From positions 19,316 to 52,992 of the forward strand of contig WVYN01000082.1 of NCBI GenBank assembly GCA_011772965.1: DNA of 33,677 nt, in the 5' to 3' direction. Within the stretch, counting starts at the first letter, position 1; each line of letters starts with the position of its first letter. The notes below the pieces were generated by a model. That model searched no databases. It was not told the origin of the DNA and worked only from the letters and a program-made list of their open reading frames with translations. The position numbers and the translations under genes were made by a program. Of this stretch, positions 22,653 to 31,725 are shown one piece after another. Source of the DNA: Gammaproteobacteria bacterium. GTDB taxonomy: Bacteria > Pseudomonadota > Gammaproteobacteria > Eutrophobiales > Eutrophobiaceae.

Positions 22653-24365
22653 ATGAAAAAGTTTTTTGCTGGACTATTAGTTTCCTGTTTTACCCTGAAC
22701 CTCAGCGCCACCGAAACACCCTACCAGGCAGCGATTGCTACGGCCCATCCGTATGCAACTGAGGCCGGGCGGGAAATCCTGGAACTTGGTGGTAATGCCT
22801 TTGATGCGGCGGTTGCCATCAGCGCGGTTCTCGCTGTGGTAGAACCCTACAGTTCCGGCCTCGGTGGTGGCGGGTTTTGGTTGCTGCACCGGCAAAGTGA
22901 TCAATACCAGGTGATGGTGGATGGTCGCGAGACAGCCCCGGAGAGTTCCTCGAAGAATATGTACCTGGATCGCGCTGGCAACGTCATACCTGGCGCCTCC
23001 ATTAATGGGCCGCTGGCGGCTGCGATCCCCGGCGTGCCGGCAGCATTGTTTTACATTAATAAACATTACGGCCGGATATCATTTGCCGATTGTCTAGCGC
23101 CCGCCATTCGTTATGCCCGGGAGGGCTTCCCGGTTACGGATCGCTACCAAAAGCTGGCCGGTTATCGCCTGGACGAATTACGCCGCTGGCCAGCCACGGC
23201 AGGCATCTTTTTACAGGACAATGATATTCCGGAAAAAGGTCACCTGATCATACAGACGGATCTCGCTGACACACTGACGCGACTGGCCAGGGACGGTCAT
23301 ACCGGATTTTACGGCGGGCCGGTGGCAGAGACACTGGTCAAGAACGTGCAACTTAATCGCGGCATCTGGAAGATGCGCGATCTTCTGCATTATCGTATCA
23401 AGGAACGCCGCCCGGTTGTGGCGCAATACAAACGCTTTCGACTGGTGTCTGCGCCGCCGCCATCGTCTGGCGGTATCGTGCTCGCACAAATGCTGAATAT
23501 GCTGGAGCGATTTAACCTGTCCAGCTTTGATCCGGTATCACGCAAACACATCATCGTCGAGGTCATGCGCCGTGCCTACCGGGACCGTGCCGTCCACCTG
23601 GGTGATCCTGATTTTGTCACCGTGCCAGTCTTGCGTTTACTGGACCCGGATTATGCCGAGGGCCTGGCGCTGAGTATCGATCTGGATCACGCCACGCCCA
23701 GCAAGGACCTGTCTGGTGTTGTTGCAGAAGAAAACATTGGCGAGGACACCACCCATTTTTCGGTGCTGGACGATGAAGGTAACCGGGTTTCGGCAACGCT
23801 CAGTATCAACCTGCCTTTTGGCTCCGGGTTTGTCGCCAACGGTACCGGCATCTTACTCAATAATGAGATGGATGATTTCGCAATCAAGCCCCAGACACCG
23901 AAAAGCTATGGCCTCGTCGGCAACGAGGCCAACAGTGTTGCTCCTGGCAAACGGCCGCTCTCCAGCATGAGTCCGACTTTTCTTGAGTCCGAAGATGAAG
24001 TGGCCATTCTTGGCACACCCGGCGGCAGCCGCATTATTACCATGGTGCTGTTAGGCATACTCGATTTTGCTGAAGGCAATCCGCCTGAGTCTTGGGTCAG
24101 CCTGCCGCGTTTCCATCATCAGTATTTGCCGGACGAGTTACAGTTTGAAAAAGATGGTCTGACGCTCCCGGAACAGGAACAGCTGCGAGCATATGGTCAC
24201 AGGCTTAATGAAAAGAACCGCGAGTACGGCAACATGCAGGCCATTCTCTGGTACAAACCCAGGCAACTGGTATTTGCAGCTAGTGATCCCCGGGGTGAAG
24301 GTGCGGCTGATGTCTTTGACGTGATCGAGCAACCCAGGCTGGCGAGAGAGAGCTCTATTCCCTAA
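22653..24365 (+). CDS. ggt: Gamma-glutamyltranspeptidase
   Basis: Ggt cleaves and transfers gamma-glutamyl groups, mainly from glutathione, in the periplasm. The 570-residue precursor has a signal peptide (MKKFFAGLLVSCFTLNLSA), the substrate-binding Arg in VDGRETAP (R92), and the autocleavage site at Thr366 in GEDTTHFSVLDDEG, which would release a small subunit of about 205 residues. The later NEMDDF and RPLSSMSPT motifs are also present. An 141-base gap separates it from coaD, with two inverted repeats but no clear terminator. The downstream gene converges on it. Confidence 0.95.
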   Translation: MKKFFAGLLVSCFTLNLSATETPYQAAIATAHPYATEAGREILELGGNAFDAAVAISAVLAVVEPYSSGLGGGGFWLLHRQSDQYQVMVDGRETAPESSSKNMYLDRAGNVIPGASINGPLAAAIPGVPAALFYINKHYGRISFADCLAPAIRYAREGFPVTDRYQKLAGYRLDELRRWPATAGIFLQDNDIPEKGHLIIQTDLADTLTRLARDGHTGFYGGPVAETLVKNVQLNRGIWKMRDLLHYRIKERRPVVAQYKRFRLVSAPPPSSGGIVLAQMLNMLERFNLSSFDPVSRKHIIVEVMRRAYRDRAVHLGDPDFVTVPVLRLLDPDYAEGLALSIDLDHATPSKDLSGVVAEENIGEDTTHFSVLDDEGNRVSATLSINLPFGSGFVANGTGILLNNEMDDFAIKPQTPKSYGLVGNEANSVAPGKRPLSSMSPTFLESEDEVAILGTPGGSRIITMVLLGILDFAEGNPPESWVSLPRFHHQYLPDELQFEKDGLTLPEQEQLRAYGHRLNEKNREYGNMQAILWYKPRQLVFAASDPRGEGAADVFDVIEQPRLARESSIP

Positions 24366-24427
24366 TATCTTTCGAATAGTTTTAAGCCTAGTTAATGTGG
24401 GCTTGGGAATATTGGGTTTCTCCAAGT

Positions 24428-26416
24428 TCAGAAAAACAGCTTGAATCCGGCCGCAAAGGAACGTCCCGGCAATGGTGCACGGTCCTTGATAAACGATGTA
24501 TGGCGTCTGGCATCTTCGTTTAGTAGGTTTTTTGCCTTAATAAATAGATCAATCGAGAAATCTGACAGTTTTAGTGGTCGGGAAATACCAGCGTTCATCA
24601 TCAGGTAACCATCGGTTTCTGTTTCTAATGGAGCCACATTTCTTTGATCAAAAACGTTGACTATATCAAGATAGCTTTGCCAATGGCCTGTTAGATAATT
24701 CAATCCTGCTCCGATCCTGGCCGGGCTGATGCGTGGCAGATTTTCACCACTAACCAGCTTTGCCTTTACCCAGTCACCAAATAACCGAATCTCAAGTCTG
24801 TTCTGACTTTTTTCATAAACTTTGAATTTTGTTTCAATTTCTGATCCATAAAACAGAGCATTATCCTGCTGGTAGGAAACCAGTTGTAAATCACCAGCGC
24901 CTATTACTCTGTTTTCATCAACCAGGTCAGCAATTCCATCCATATTTTCATCAAGGTTTTTCAGGAAAATAAAATCCTCAATATAGTTAATGAACAGATT
25001 AATATTCCATGACCAGTTTGTATTGATTTTCTTAATATTAAAATCAATATTATTCGAGGTTTCTTCGTTCAGGAGAGGACTGCCTTCTTCATAGGTTTTT
25101 GTGGCTAGGTGTGGGCCGTCAGAAAACAGCTCCTCTATAGCGGGCGCTCTCTGTGCACGGCTTAAATAAATTCCGAATAAATATTCATAAGCAGGAACCC
25201 ATACCAAGCCTGCGGACACAGAGTAGATATTAAATTTTGGACTGAATGTTCCGCCTCTTCTTATCAGCGATCCTTCATTTCCAGTGTGTTCATAACGGCC
25301 GCCAAATTCCAAATTGACATTGTTTATCTCAGTATCTTCATAGACGAACAGCCCTGTACTATCTCTTTCAGTTTTACCAATGAAAGCTTCATCTCCGGTT
25401 GCGTTAAATTCTCTTTGCTGATATTGCAAGCCGGCGATGCCGCTGAAATTATTAATCAGGCCATGTGTAACTTCAACTCTTCCTACAAACGCATCGTTTT
25501 CGAAAAACGAACCTGGCTCGCCTGGCCCTTCAAACTCGACATGTTGATAATCATTGTATGCTGCGCGGAATTTCGCCAGAGGAAAACCGGAAAAGAGGTT
25601 TTTAAATTGACCGCTAAAATCATATCGATTCTGCTGCAGATCGATAAAGGACTGTTCATCTGGCTCAAGAGGACTGACCGGTATTTCATATATTGATTCA
25701 TATCTTCCATAAGAAACACCCATAAATCCATTTTCTGTAACATATGATGTCCCGATATTATTATCATTGGTTTCTACCTGACTGTTATTTATGGTTTGCT
25801 TTGCACCATCATAGTCATCTGTTTTCAGATAATAGCTGTCCAGATGCAAAGCCATATTACCTTTACCACCATCTATACGAATCCCTGCATCAGGGCCAAA
25901 CCTTGCTGATTCAACGGCTGTGCCAATGCGGGCGCTGAAAACGGGTAGATGATCAGGTATGCGATTGTTAACGATATTTACCAGACCAGCAGAATTACCA
26001 CTGCCATACAATAACGTTGCTGGTCCACGGATTATCTCTATTTGTTCGGCCTGCATCGGATTAACCGAAACATTGTGATCCGCGCTGATAGAGGAGACAT
26101 CCAGCGAACCTATGCCGTCCTGAAGTACTTGCAACCTGGGACCGCCCAGACCCCTGATAATTGGCCGGCTTGCGCCCTGACCGAAATCACTGGATGTAAC
26201 CCCGGGCTCAAGTGACAGGGTTTCACCGATTGTATTGGTCTGTTTTCTGGCAAGCTCTTCGTTATTTAAAATACTTACCGGCTGTGCGATATATTCCAGA
26301 CTTTGAGAACCAACAGGCCTGGCTTCAATTGTGATTTTCTCCAGTGTTTCGGTCTCATTAGCAGATACTCTGTCACAGAAGACCGCTACCAAACATATCA
26401 AGATGTACCTTTTCAT
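24428..26416 (-). CDS. TonB-dependent outer-membrane receptor, ZnuD-like
   Basis: A 662-residue outer-membrane receptor. It has a signal peptide (MKRYILICLVAVFCDRVSA), a plug domain with QPVSILNNEELARKQ, TIGETLSLEPGV, IIRGLGGPRLQVLQDGIG and VNPMQAEQIEIIRGPATLLYG, then a 22-strand-type barrel ending in a C-terminal Phe (AAGFKLFF). The plug reading GLGGPR-x-x-x-LQDG ... SADH and VN-x-V-x-NRIPD is closest, in my recollection, to ZnuD-type zinc receptors rather than siderophore receptors, but the barrel lacks obvious His-rich loops. ATG 26416 has GGAG eight bases upstream; the frame is open seven codons further to a TTG. It lies 84 bases after a small Cys/His-rich gene on the same strand. I see no Fur or Zur box. 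Confidence 0.88.
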   Translation of the reverse strand: MKRYILICLVAVFCDRVSANETETLEKITIEARPVGSQSLEYIAQPVSILNNEELARKQTNTIGETLSLEPGVTSSDFGQGASRPIIRGLGGPRLQVLQDGIGSLDVSSISADHNVSVNPMQAEQIEIIRGPATLLYGSGNSAGLVNIVNNRIPDHLPVFSARIGTAVESARFGPDAGIRIDGGKGNMALHLDSYYLKTDDYDGAKQTINNSQVETNDNNIGTSYVTENGFMGVSYGRYESIYEIPVSPLEPDEQSFIDLQQNRYDFSGQFKNLFSGFPLAKFRAAYNDYQHVEFEGPGEPGSFFENDAFVGRVEVTHGLINNFSGIAGLQYQQREFNATGDEAFIGKTERDSTGLFVYEDTEINNVNLEFGGRYEHTGNEGSLIRRGGTFSPKFNIYSVSAGLVWVPAYEYLFGIYLSRAQRAPAIEELFSDGPHLATKTYEEGSPLLNEETSNNIDFNIKKINTNWSWNINLFINYIEDFIFLKNLDENMDGIADLVDENRVIGAGDLQLVSYQQDNALFYGSEIETKFKVYEKSQNRLEIRLFGDWVKAKLVSGENLPRISPARIGAGLNYLTGHWQSYLDIVNVFDQRNVAPLETETDGYLMMNAGISRPLKLSDFSIDLFIKAKNLLNEDARRHTSFIKDRAPLPGRSFAAGFKLFF

Positions 26417-26500
26417 TAGGCCTACTCCTGCAGTCAAACATTAGCGCCACCGCTTGTCTGCGGAAGCGACGATAATCAATAGTTACTTATGACTGAATTG

Positions 26501-26782
26501 TCAGGAGCAGAAAGGAGGGGCCCGTACAGCGTATGGCCTGGTCTGAAGGTATTGATAACCGGTTTCTGAATCACTAGATGGCCCGGATTGAATGCTGAAT
26601 GATATTACCGGCTCGGTCTTGACGGGTAACAGGTTTTGCTGGTGATCACCATGGATACAAATTGAACATTCAACTTGGTCAGCATCGATTTCATGTGAGG
26701 CGATATGGTGAATTACCAGGAACTGGTTAAGGATAAAAAACAGCCCCAGGATATATACCAGCTTTTTGTTCAGCCCGATCAT
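26501..26782 (-). CDS. Small membrane-anchored Cys/His-rich protein, putative metal-binding
   Basis: A 93-residue protein with one N-terminal helix or signal peptide (about 8-24), then a cluster of possible metal ligands: H25, H26, H30, Cys39-x2-Cys42, H44 and H47 (VIHHIASHEIDADQVECSICIHGDHQ). A polar tail ends in RAPPFCS. The layout resembles the short DUF2946-like proteins seen next to metal-type TonB receptors, though I cannot confirm the family. Its position immediately upstream of the receptor supports a shared metal role, perhaps periplasmic binding (inference). The ATG has no clear ribosome binding site. It starts about 90 bases after the mutM stop. Confidence 0.65.
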   Translation of the reverse strand: MIGLNKKLVYILGLFFILNQFLVIHHIASHEIDADQVECSICIHGDHQQNLLPVKTEPVISFSIQSGPSSDSETGYQYLQTRPYAVRAPPFCS

Positions 26783-26872
26783 TTAAAAATGGTGATTATG
26801 TTTTTCAGGATCTTTATTATGTCTTTACCCTGGAAATTAACTTATAAGCAATGCCAGTGGAAGAGGAAAATA

Positions 26873-27688
26873 TCATTTCTGGCATCTCGGACAATAATAA
26901 GTGGCCCGTTGGCCCTGCCGGACGGTTTTGATTGTTGACCTGCATTTGAAACAGGCAAGGTTACCACGCTCATAGACTTGCAGTTCATGGCGGAAATAGC
27001 CGGGCTCGCCGCTGCCGTTTACAAAATCACGCAAGGTGGTACCGCCTTTTTTCAGTGCTTCCTGTAAAACTGACTTTATGGCTACTACCAGTTTTTCATA
27101 TCGCTTACTGGAAATCCTTCCGGCCTGCCTTAATGGGTGTATGCCAGACTGAAACAGGGCTTCATTAGCGTAAATATTACCAATACCAACCACTGTATGG
27201 CTGTCCATAATAAAGCTTTTGATTGATTGGCTGCGTTTCCGGGAGCGTTGGTAAAGATAGTCTGCATTGAGATCATCACTCAATGGCTCCGGCCCCAGGG
27301 ATTTTAGTAATGGATGTTCCAAAGGCGAGTCATGGGTCAGGTGAATTGAACCGAAACGGCGTGGATCCCGGAAACGCAAGGTATGGCCCTTGTTGAACAG
27401 GATATCCACGTGGTCGTGCTTGCCGGGTACATGCTTGTCATAGAGGATACGCAGGCTGCCGGACATGCCCAGGTGCAACAGGACATAGCAATCTTCGACA
27501 TCCAGCACCAGATATTTGCCACGGCGCCAGATATTACGAATTGTCTTCCCTTTTAGATCATCTTCAAGTGAGCTTATTACCGGCCAGCGCAAACGCCGAT
27601 CGCGCACCAGCACCTGTTTGATTTTTTCTCCTAGGACATGCGCAGCAATCCCTCTGCAGGTGGTTTCAACTTCGGGTAGTTCGGGCAT
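26873..27688 (-). CDS. mutM: Formamidopyrimidine-DNA glycosylase
   Basis: MutM (Fpg) excises 8-oxoguanine and ring-opened purines from DNA. The 271 residues start with the catalytic MPELPEVETTCRGI (Pro as nucleophile after Met removal, then Glu). They contain LLHLGMSGSLR, RFRDPRRFG, the helix-two-turn-helix region with VGIGNIYANEALF, and a C-terminal zinc finger with Cys 246, 249, 266 and 269, whose loop includes TTLRDF upstream. The start lies 11 bases after the DUF4340 gene stop, so it is probably the distal gene of the ABC operon. coaD, its frequent neighbour, is over 4 kb away here. Confidence 0.97.
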   Translation of the reverse strand: MPELPEVETTCRGIAAHVLGEKIKQVLVRDRRLRWPVISSLEDDLKGKTIRNIWRRGKYLVLDVEDCYVLLHLGMSGSLRILYDKHVPGKHDHVDILFNKGHTLRFRDPRRFGSIHLTHDSPLEHPLLKSLGPEPLSDDLNADYLYQRSRKRSQSIKSFIMDSHTVVGIGNIYANEALFQSGIHPLRQAGRISSKRYEKLVVAIKSVLQEALKKGGTTLRDFVNGSGEPGYFRHELQVYERGNLACFKCRSTIKTVRQGQRATYYCPRCQK

Positions 27689-27699
27689 GGATCTGCAGT

Positions 27700-28590
27700 T
27701 TATTGCCCGGGCTGTTCCATTGCAGGGGGTTCATCGGCGGATGATTCGTTATTATCAACCGGCTGCAGGAACAGCTGCCCGGCATTTTCCTGGCTGACGT
27801 GGTACTGGATACCAATATCTGCACGACCCAGTATCAGCTTGGGGAAAGGTGAGATAATATCAAAAATAATATTACCGAATTGTTCACGGGCCACGGTGAT
27901 CGTTTCTTCTGCCTCATCGCGTGGGATATAGGGTTGCAGGGTAATCGCATTTACGGTTTGCCATGCTGATATCAGGTCCTCGATCGGCTGTATTTCGGCC
28001 TCCATCTCCGGTATCACCATCCAGCGTTGATCAACCTGTGTGACCTGGTGTTCAGGATACGACAGCCCGGTAATGATCGTTCCCGGCGGCAGGAGCTGGG
28101 TATCCAGGAAAAAGGTTGCCGGTGCCTGCAATTGTTGAAACAGGCTGTCGTTGATAAGGTGTATCTGTTGACCGGTCATGACATAACGGGTTTTGTCCAG
28201 TGGGTTTTCACTGCCAAAGTCAACACGGGTATTATTAAATACCAGTGACACCCGGGGACTGTCCAGGGCAAAGCGGGACAACTCCAGGTCTTCCAGATCA
28301 AACCGGGCATAACTGTATGCTGACAGTAAATTCAGCATGCTATTTATCCGCACCGGGTTGGCTGCATGCACATAGGGTTTTTGCATCATCCAGTGATCAT
28401 TTTCTCTCTTGAAGGTGCTCCTTTCTTCGCCCTTAAGTAGAATACTGATTGAGGTTACGGAATCCGGTGACAGGCTGGTGAGTAAGGTATTGGTTTCCGC
28501 GGTTTTATTGTTATCGGTCAGGCTTAATACAATCGCCATGACAGTAATAACTGCTATCAGTAAAAGATTGATGACCAGACGGGAACGCAT
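27700..28590 (-). CDS. DUF4340 domain protein of an ABC/GldG operon
   Basis: A 296-residue protein with one N-terminal helix (about 5-24) and a periplasmic region of repeated beta segments: TSISILLKG, STFKRENDHWMMQKPYVHAANPVRINSMLNLLSAYSY, FALDSPRVSLVFN and RYVMTGQQIHLIND. Trp within a repeated 'x-W-x-x-x-x-P' setting and the repeat-like arrangement are the DUF4340 pattern. The tail is acidic and Pro-rich. It follows the GldG-like gene by three bases. The function is unknown; as a consistent partner of GldG-type ABC systems, it is probably an accessory periplasmic subunit (inference). Confidence 0.8.
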   Translation of the reverse strand: MRSRLVINLLLIAVITVMAIVLSLTDNNKTAETNTLLTSLSPDSVTSISILLKGEERSTFKRENDHWMMQKPYVHAANPVRINSMLNLLSAYSYARFDLEDLELSRFALDSPRVSLVFNNTRVDFGSENPLDKTRYVMTGQQIHLINDSLFQQLQAPATFFLDTQLLPPGTIITGLSYPEHQVTQVDQRWMVIPEMEAEIQPIEDLISAWQTVNAITLQPYIPRDEAEETITVAREQFGNIIFDIISPFPKLILGRADIGIQYHVSQENAGQLFLQPVDNNESSADEPPAMEQPGQ

Positions 28591-28593
28591 GAA

Positions 28594-29967
28594 TTACTGT
28601 TTTCGACGGAACCACCAGATACTAACGCCGGTGGCACTAAGCGCCAGGGGTAGGATGATCAGGAAACCAAAGGCAATCAATCCCCTTGCAAATGTACCGA
28701 GCTGAAGCTGGGAATCAGCGGCTGTTGTTGTCGGTATGGATATCAGATCATCATCAAAGCTGAGCCAGTTCATGATCCGGGTGCCAAACTCCATATTGCC
28801 AACATTGGCAACATAGGTGTTTGATAAAAAATCACCATCACCAATCACAATAATGCGTTGATCTCTGTTGTATTGCCGGTTTTCTTCTTCTATGAATAAC
28901 GTTCGTTCCAGGCTAATTCCCAGGGTAAGCGGGCCTGCCCTATCTTTCCCTTCATCAAAATTTACCTCGCCTTCAAGTTTTCCGGTTTCCAGCCAGGTGT
29001 GATCCCCGGTCGAGATAAGCGGTCTGAATACCCAGTCACTCTCATCTTTATTAGTGATTACTGTTGCTGTCGGGAAGAAGGTCGTTAAATCAAAATTATT
29101 GATTGCCGGATGTGGCGGATTAAGACTGGGCGTCTGCATGACGATGGATGGATCATCCAGGCCGATCAGTCTGCCGGCAAAATCAATTATCAATCCCGGT
29201 TCGATCTTTATATCGAGTTTATCCGCAATGGTTTCAAGACCATGTTGATCGCCAGGATCGACCAACCAGAGCAGATTGCCGCCGCTTTCAAGGTAGGTAG
29301 CGATTAGATCCAGTTCCCCCGGCAGTAATTCAACGGACGGCCCGGCAATGACCATCACCCGGGTGCTGACGGGAATAGACTGTATCTCTGCCAGGTTAAT
29401 TGGCTGCACGGTAAATCCCTTGTTTTGTAATTGCCTGCCCCATTCCTGCAGATCATGGTTTGCCTTGCCCAGCGGATTTCTCTCACCATGACCCTCGATG
29501 AAGGCGATCCAGCGCTCAGCACCGCGGGCCAGTCGCTGCAGGGCATTGGTGATTTCCTGTTCGGTGATTAACTGCACATGTTCGCTACGCCCCTGGTAGG
29601 TAAGGATTAATTCGACTGCGGCACTGATCCCCAGCTCACGAACCTCATCCGGGGCAATATCGGGGTTAACAAAACGCAAATGGATATCAGATTTCTGCCG
29701 CTGGTAACGCTCGATGATATTACCTATGGCATTGCGCAGGCTCACGTCAGCGCGCGCATAGGCAACAATGTGTACCGGATCAGCCAGCTTGTCGAGCAAG
29801 GCTTTACTGGCCAAGGACAATGTGTGTCGCCCTTCGCGCGTCCAGTCAAACTGGAACTCAGCTCGTGAATTGAGCCAGGACAATAAAACGGCCGCCACAA
29901 TAATTAATAATCCCGTGAGATAATTATTAATGCGCGAGCGGGCAATCTTTGAAAGTCTTATATCCAT
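28594..29967 (-). CDS. GldG-family periplasmic subunit of an ABC-type system
   Basis: A 457-residue protein: an N-terminal helix (about 16-34) followed by the GldG signature FDWTREGRHTLSLASKALLDKL. A large periplasmic domain has VHIVAYARAD, YQRQKSDIHLRFVNPD, WIAFIEGHGERN, GGNLLWLVDPGDQHG and IIVIGDGDFLSN, and there is a C-terminal helix (about 422-446) with a basic tail. GldG belongs with ABC transporters required for gliding in Bacteroidetes, but homologues are common in non-gliding proteobacteria. ATG 29967 lies just after the permease stop; an upstream TTG at 29997 would overlap it and is less likely. It is part of the operon 31667-26873. Confidence 0.85.
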   Translation of the reverse strand: MDIRLSKIARSRINNYLTGLLIIVAAVLLSWLNSRAEFQFDWTREGRHTLSLASKALLDKLADPVHIVAYARADVSLRNAIGNIIERYQRQKSDIHLRFVNPDIAPDEVRELGISAAVELILTYQGRSEHVQLITEQEITNALQRLARGAERWIAFIEGHGERNPLGKANHDLQEWGRQLQNKGFTVQPINLAEIQSIPVSTRVMVIAGPSVELLPGELDLIATYLESGGNLLWLVDPGDQHGLETIADKLDIKIEPGLIIDFAGRLIGLDDPSIVMQTPSLNPPHPAINNFDLTTFFPTATVITNKDESDWVFRPLISTGDHTWLETGKLEGEVNFDEGKDRAGPLTLGISLERTLFIEEENRQYNRDQRIIVIGDGDFLSNTYVANVGNMEFGTRIMNWLSFDDDLISIPTTTAADSQLQLGTFARGLIAFGFLIILPLALSATGVSIWWFRRKQ

Positions 29968-29971
29968 GGGA

Positions 29972-30721
29972 TTAAGCCGGTAACCTGTCCATATCAAGTC
30001 GCCATATGCTCAGGCCGATGAATGTCAGGCTTACAATAAGGTAATAGAACACATCAACTGAGTTGAAAACACCCACGATGAGGTTGTTGTAATGATTTCG
30101 CAGTGACAGATACTCGAGCACCAGACGTGTGGTTTCATTTCCTGTATTGGTGGCCATATTGATAATCCAAAGCATAAGCAGAATGCCAAAGGTCATTATG
30201 GCGGCAGCGGCGGGCTGTGCGCTCAGGGTGGAAACAAACAGTCCAATCGCTGCGAAACTCGCAGTCAACAAGAACAAGCCCAGCAGCCCCGATGCTGTTT
30301 GCAGCAAATCGATTGGTGTCCCTAATAACATTGATAAGGGCATCAATGCAATCAGGGCAAGCATAATTACAAAGAACGCCAACAGTCCCAGATATTTGCC
30401 AAGTACGAGTTCGGTCAAGGAGACGGGTGAGGATAACAGCAGGTTTATTGTACCGGTGCGACGCTCTTCACTGAAAATGCGCATGGTAATCAGTGGCGTG
30501 ATCAATAAAATGATAATACCGGATTCCTGAAACATACTTGCGACCACGATTTCAGTAACGCCGCGCCCGGCATACCAGGGCGCCGGGTTGAGAAACTGGT
30601 CGAGCAACAGTAAGAAAAACATGGCCAGTAAAAACTCGACAACACCAAGAATGATCCATGCCAACGGTGATTTAAAGAAACGACGTAATTCGTGGGTAGC
30701 GATGGTAAAAATGTTATTCAT
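29972..30721 (-). CDS. ABC-2 type permease (GldF-like)
   Basis: A 249-residue inner-membrane permease with about six helices. Features: an N-terminal amphipathic start HELRRFFKSPLAWIILG, the first loop with a Tyr/Gly-rich WYAGRGVTEIV, and a cytoplasmic stretch RIFSEERRTGTINLLLSSPVSLTELVLGKYLG, which is the coupling helix pattern of ABC-2/GldF permeases. It ends MDRLPA. It overlaps the ATPase gene by eight bases and precedes the GldG-like gene by four bases, so it should form one complex with them. The substrate is unknown. Confidence 0.88.
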   Translation of the reverse strand: MNNIFTIATHELRRFFKSPLAWIILGVVEFLLAMFFLLLLDQFLNPAPWYAGRGVTEIVVASMFQESGIIILLITPLITMRIFSEERRTGTINLLLSSPVSLTELVLGKYLGLLAFFVIMLALIALMPLSMLLGTPIDLLQTASGLLGLFLLTASFAAIGLFVSTLSAQPAAAAIMTFGILLMLWIINMATNTGNETTRLVLEYLSLRNHYNNLIVGVFNSVDVFYYLIVSLTFIGLSIWRLDMDRLPA

Positions 30722-31667
30722 GGATCTGTGCAGACTCCTCGCGTTTGCCCGAAACCAGCATGGTAAAGGTTTCTTCCAGCGAGTCAGTCGCTACTTGTAA
30801 CTGATTCAGCCCCCAGCCGGACTTCACTGCTTGTTGAACGAGTTTGTCCAGGCTTTCCTGGTCATCAGCCAGTTCCAGCAGGAAGCTGGAGGAGTCCAGT
30901 TGTTCGGCGTTCAGCACGCCAGTGATTTTTAATAGTTCTGCTTCAGAAGGTGGCCGTCGAAAAGCAACCTTGAGACGTTGTTTTGATTCTTTGTCCATAA
31001 GATTATCAATCTCTTTATCCAGCACCAGTTCTCCCTGGTTGATGATCAATACCCGATCGCAGACGGATTGCACTTCGGGCAGGATATGGGTTGAGAGGAT
31101 CACGCCGTGATCCCTGCCCAGTTCACGGATAAGGTTGCGAATCTCGCGGATCTGGATCGGATCCAGCCCGCTGGTTGGTTCATCCAGCACAATTACTGAG
31201 GGAGAATGAATAATCGCCTGGGCAATTCCAGCGCGTTGTTGATAACCGTGTGACAGATTACGCAACAGTCGATGGCCAACCTGGGTCAACCCACAAAGTT
31301 TCTTGGCATGTTCCGTCGAGTTTAGAGCCGACCGCCTGGACAGCCCCCTCAGTTTGGCACAATAGAGAAGATATTCATCGACTGTGAGGTCATGATAAAG
31401 TGGCGGTAATTCCGGAAGAAAGCCGAGGTGTGATTTAGCCAATCGTGGCTGAGTGGAGATATCATGCCCGGCAACTCTGACCTCGCCTTTGCTGGCAGCC
31501 AGGACTCCACTGATGATTTGCATGGTCGTCGACTTACCGGCACCATTTGGGCCGAGAAACCCCAATATCTCCCCACGATTGAGATCAAAACTCATATTTT
31601 TGACAGCACAGTAATTACCGTAGTAGCGGTATAGTCCTTTAACTGAAATTAGGGTTTCATTCTCCAT
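30714..31667 (-). CDS. ABC transporter ATP-binding protein (GldA-like)
   Basis: A 317-residue ATPase. Walker A GPNGAGKST (39-47), a Q-loop region with LGFLPELPPLYHDLTVDEYL, signature LSHGYQQRAGIAQAI, Walker B VIVLDEPTSGLDP and the switch His in LSTHILPE are all visible. A C-terminal accessory part of about 90 residues (LKVAFRRPPSEAELLKI ... SLEETFTMLVSG) is typical of ATPases paired with ABC-2 permeases. ATG 31667 (MENETLISVKGLY) fits the family; the frame is open 29 codons further upstream into the divergent control region, which reads as non-conserved. It is the first gene of the minus-strand operon. Confidence 0.92.
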   Translation of the reverse strand: MENETLISVKGLYRYYGNYCAVKNMSFDLNRGEILGFLGPNGAGKSTTMQIISGVLAASKGEVRVAGHDISTQPRLAKSHLGFLPELPPLYHDLTVDEYLLYCAKLRGLSRRSALNSTEHAKKLCGLTQVGHRLLRNLSHGYQQRAGIAQAIIHSPSVIVLDEPTSGLDPIQIREIRNLIRELGRDHGVILSTHILPEVQSVCDRVLIINQGELVLDKEIDNLMDKESKQRLKVAFRRPPSEAELLKITGVLNAEQLDSSSFLLELADDQESLDKLVQQAVKSGWGLNQLQVATDSLEETFTMLVSGKREESAQIHE

Positions 31668-31725
31668 CGCGAAACTATTATTCTGAATAAAAATCGAGTT
31701 GCAAGGAAAGAATATCCGGAATGTT

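Noticed and set aside
24366-24427. Possible terminator hairpin AAGCC...GGCTT between ggt and the TonB receptor
   Set aside because: The stem is only five base pairs with a long loop and no T run on either strand.
26783-26872. Zur or Fur box upstream of the small Cys/His-rich gene
   Set aside because: Read both strands; only short AT-rich partial matches, no convincing palindrome.
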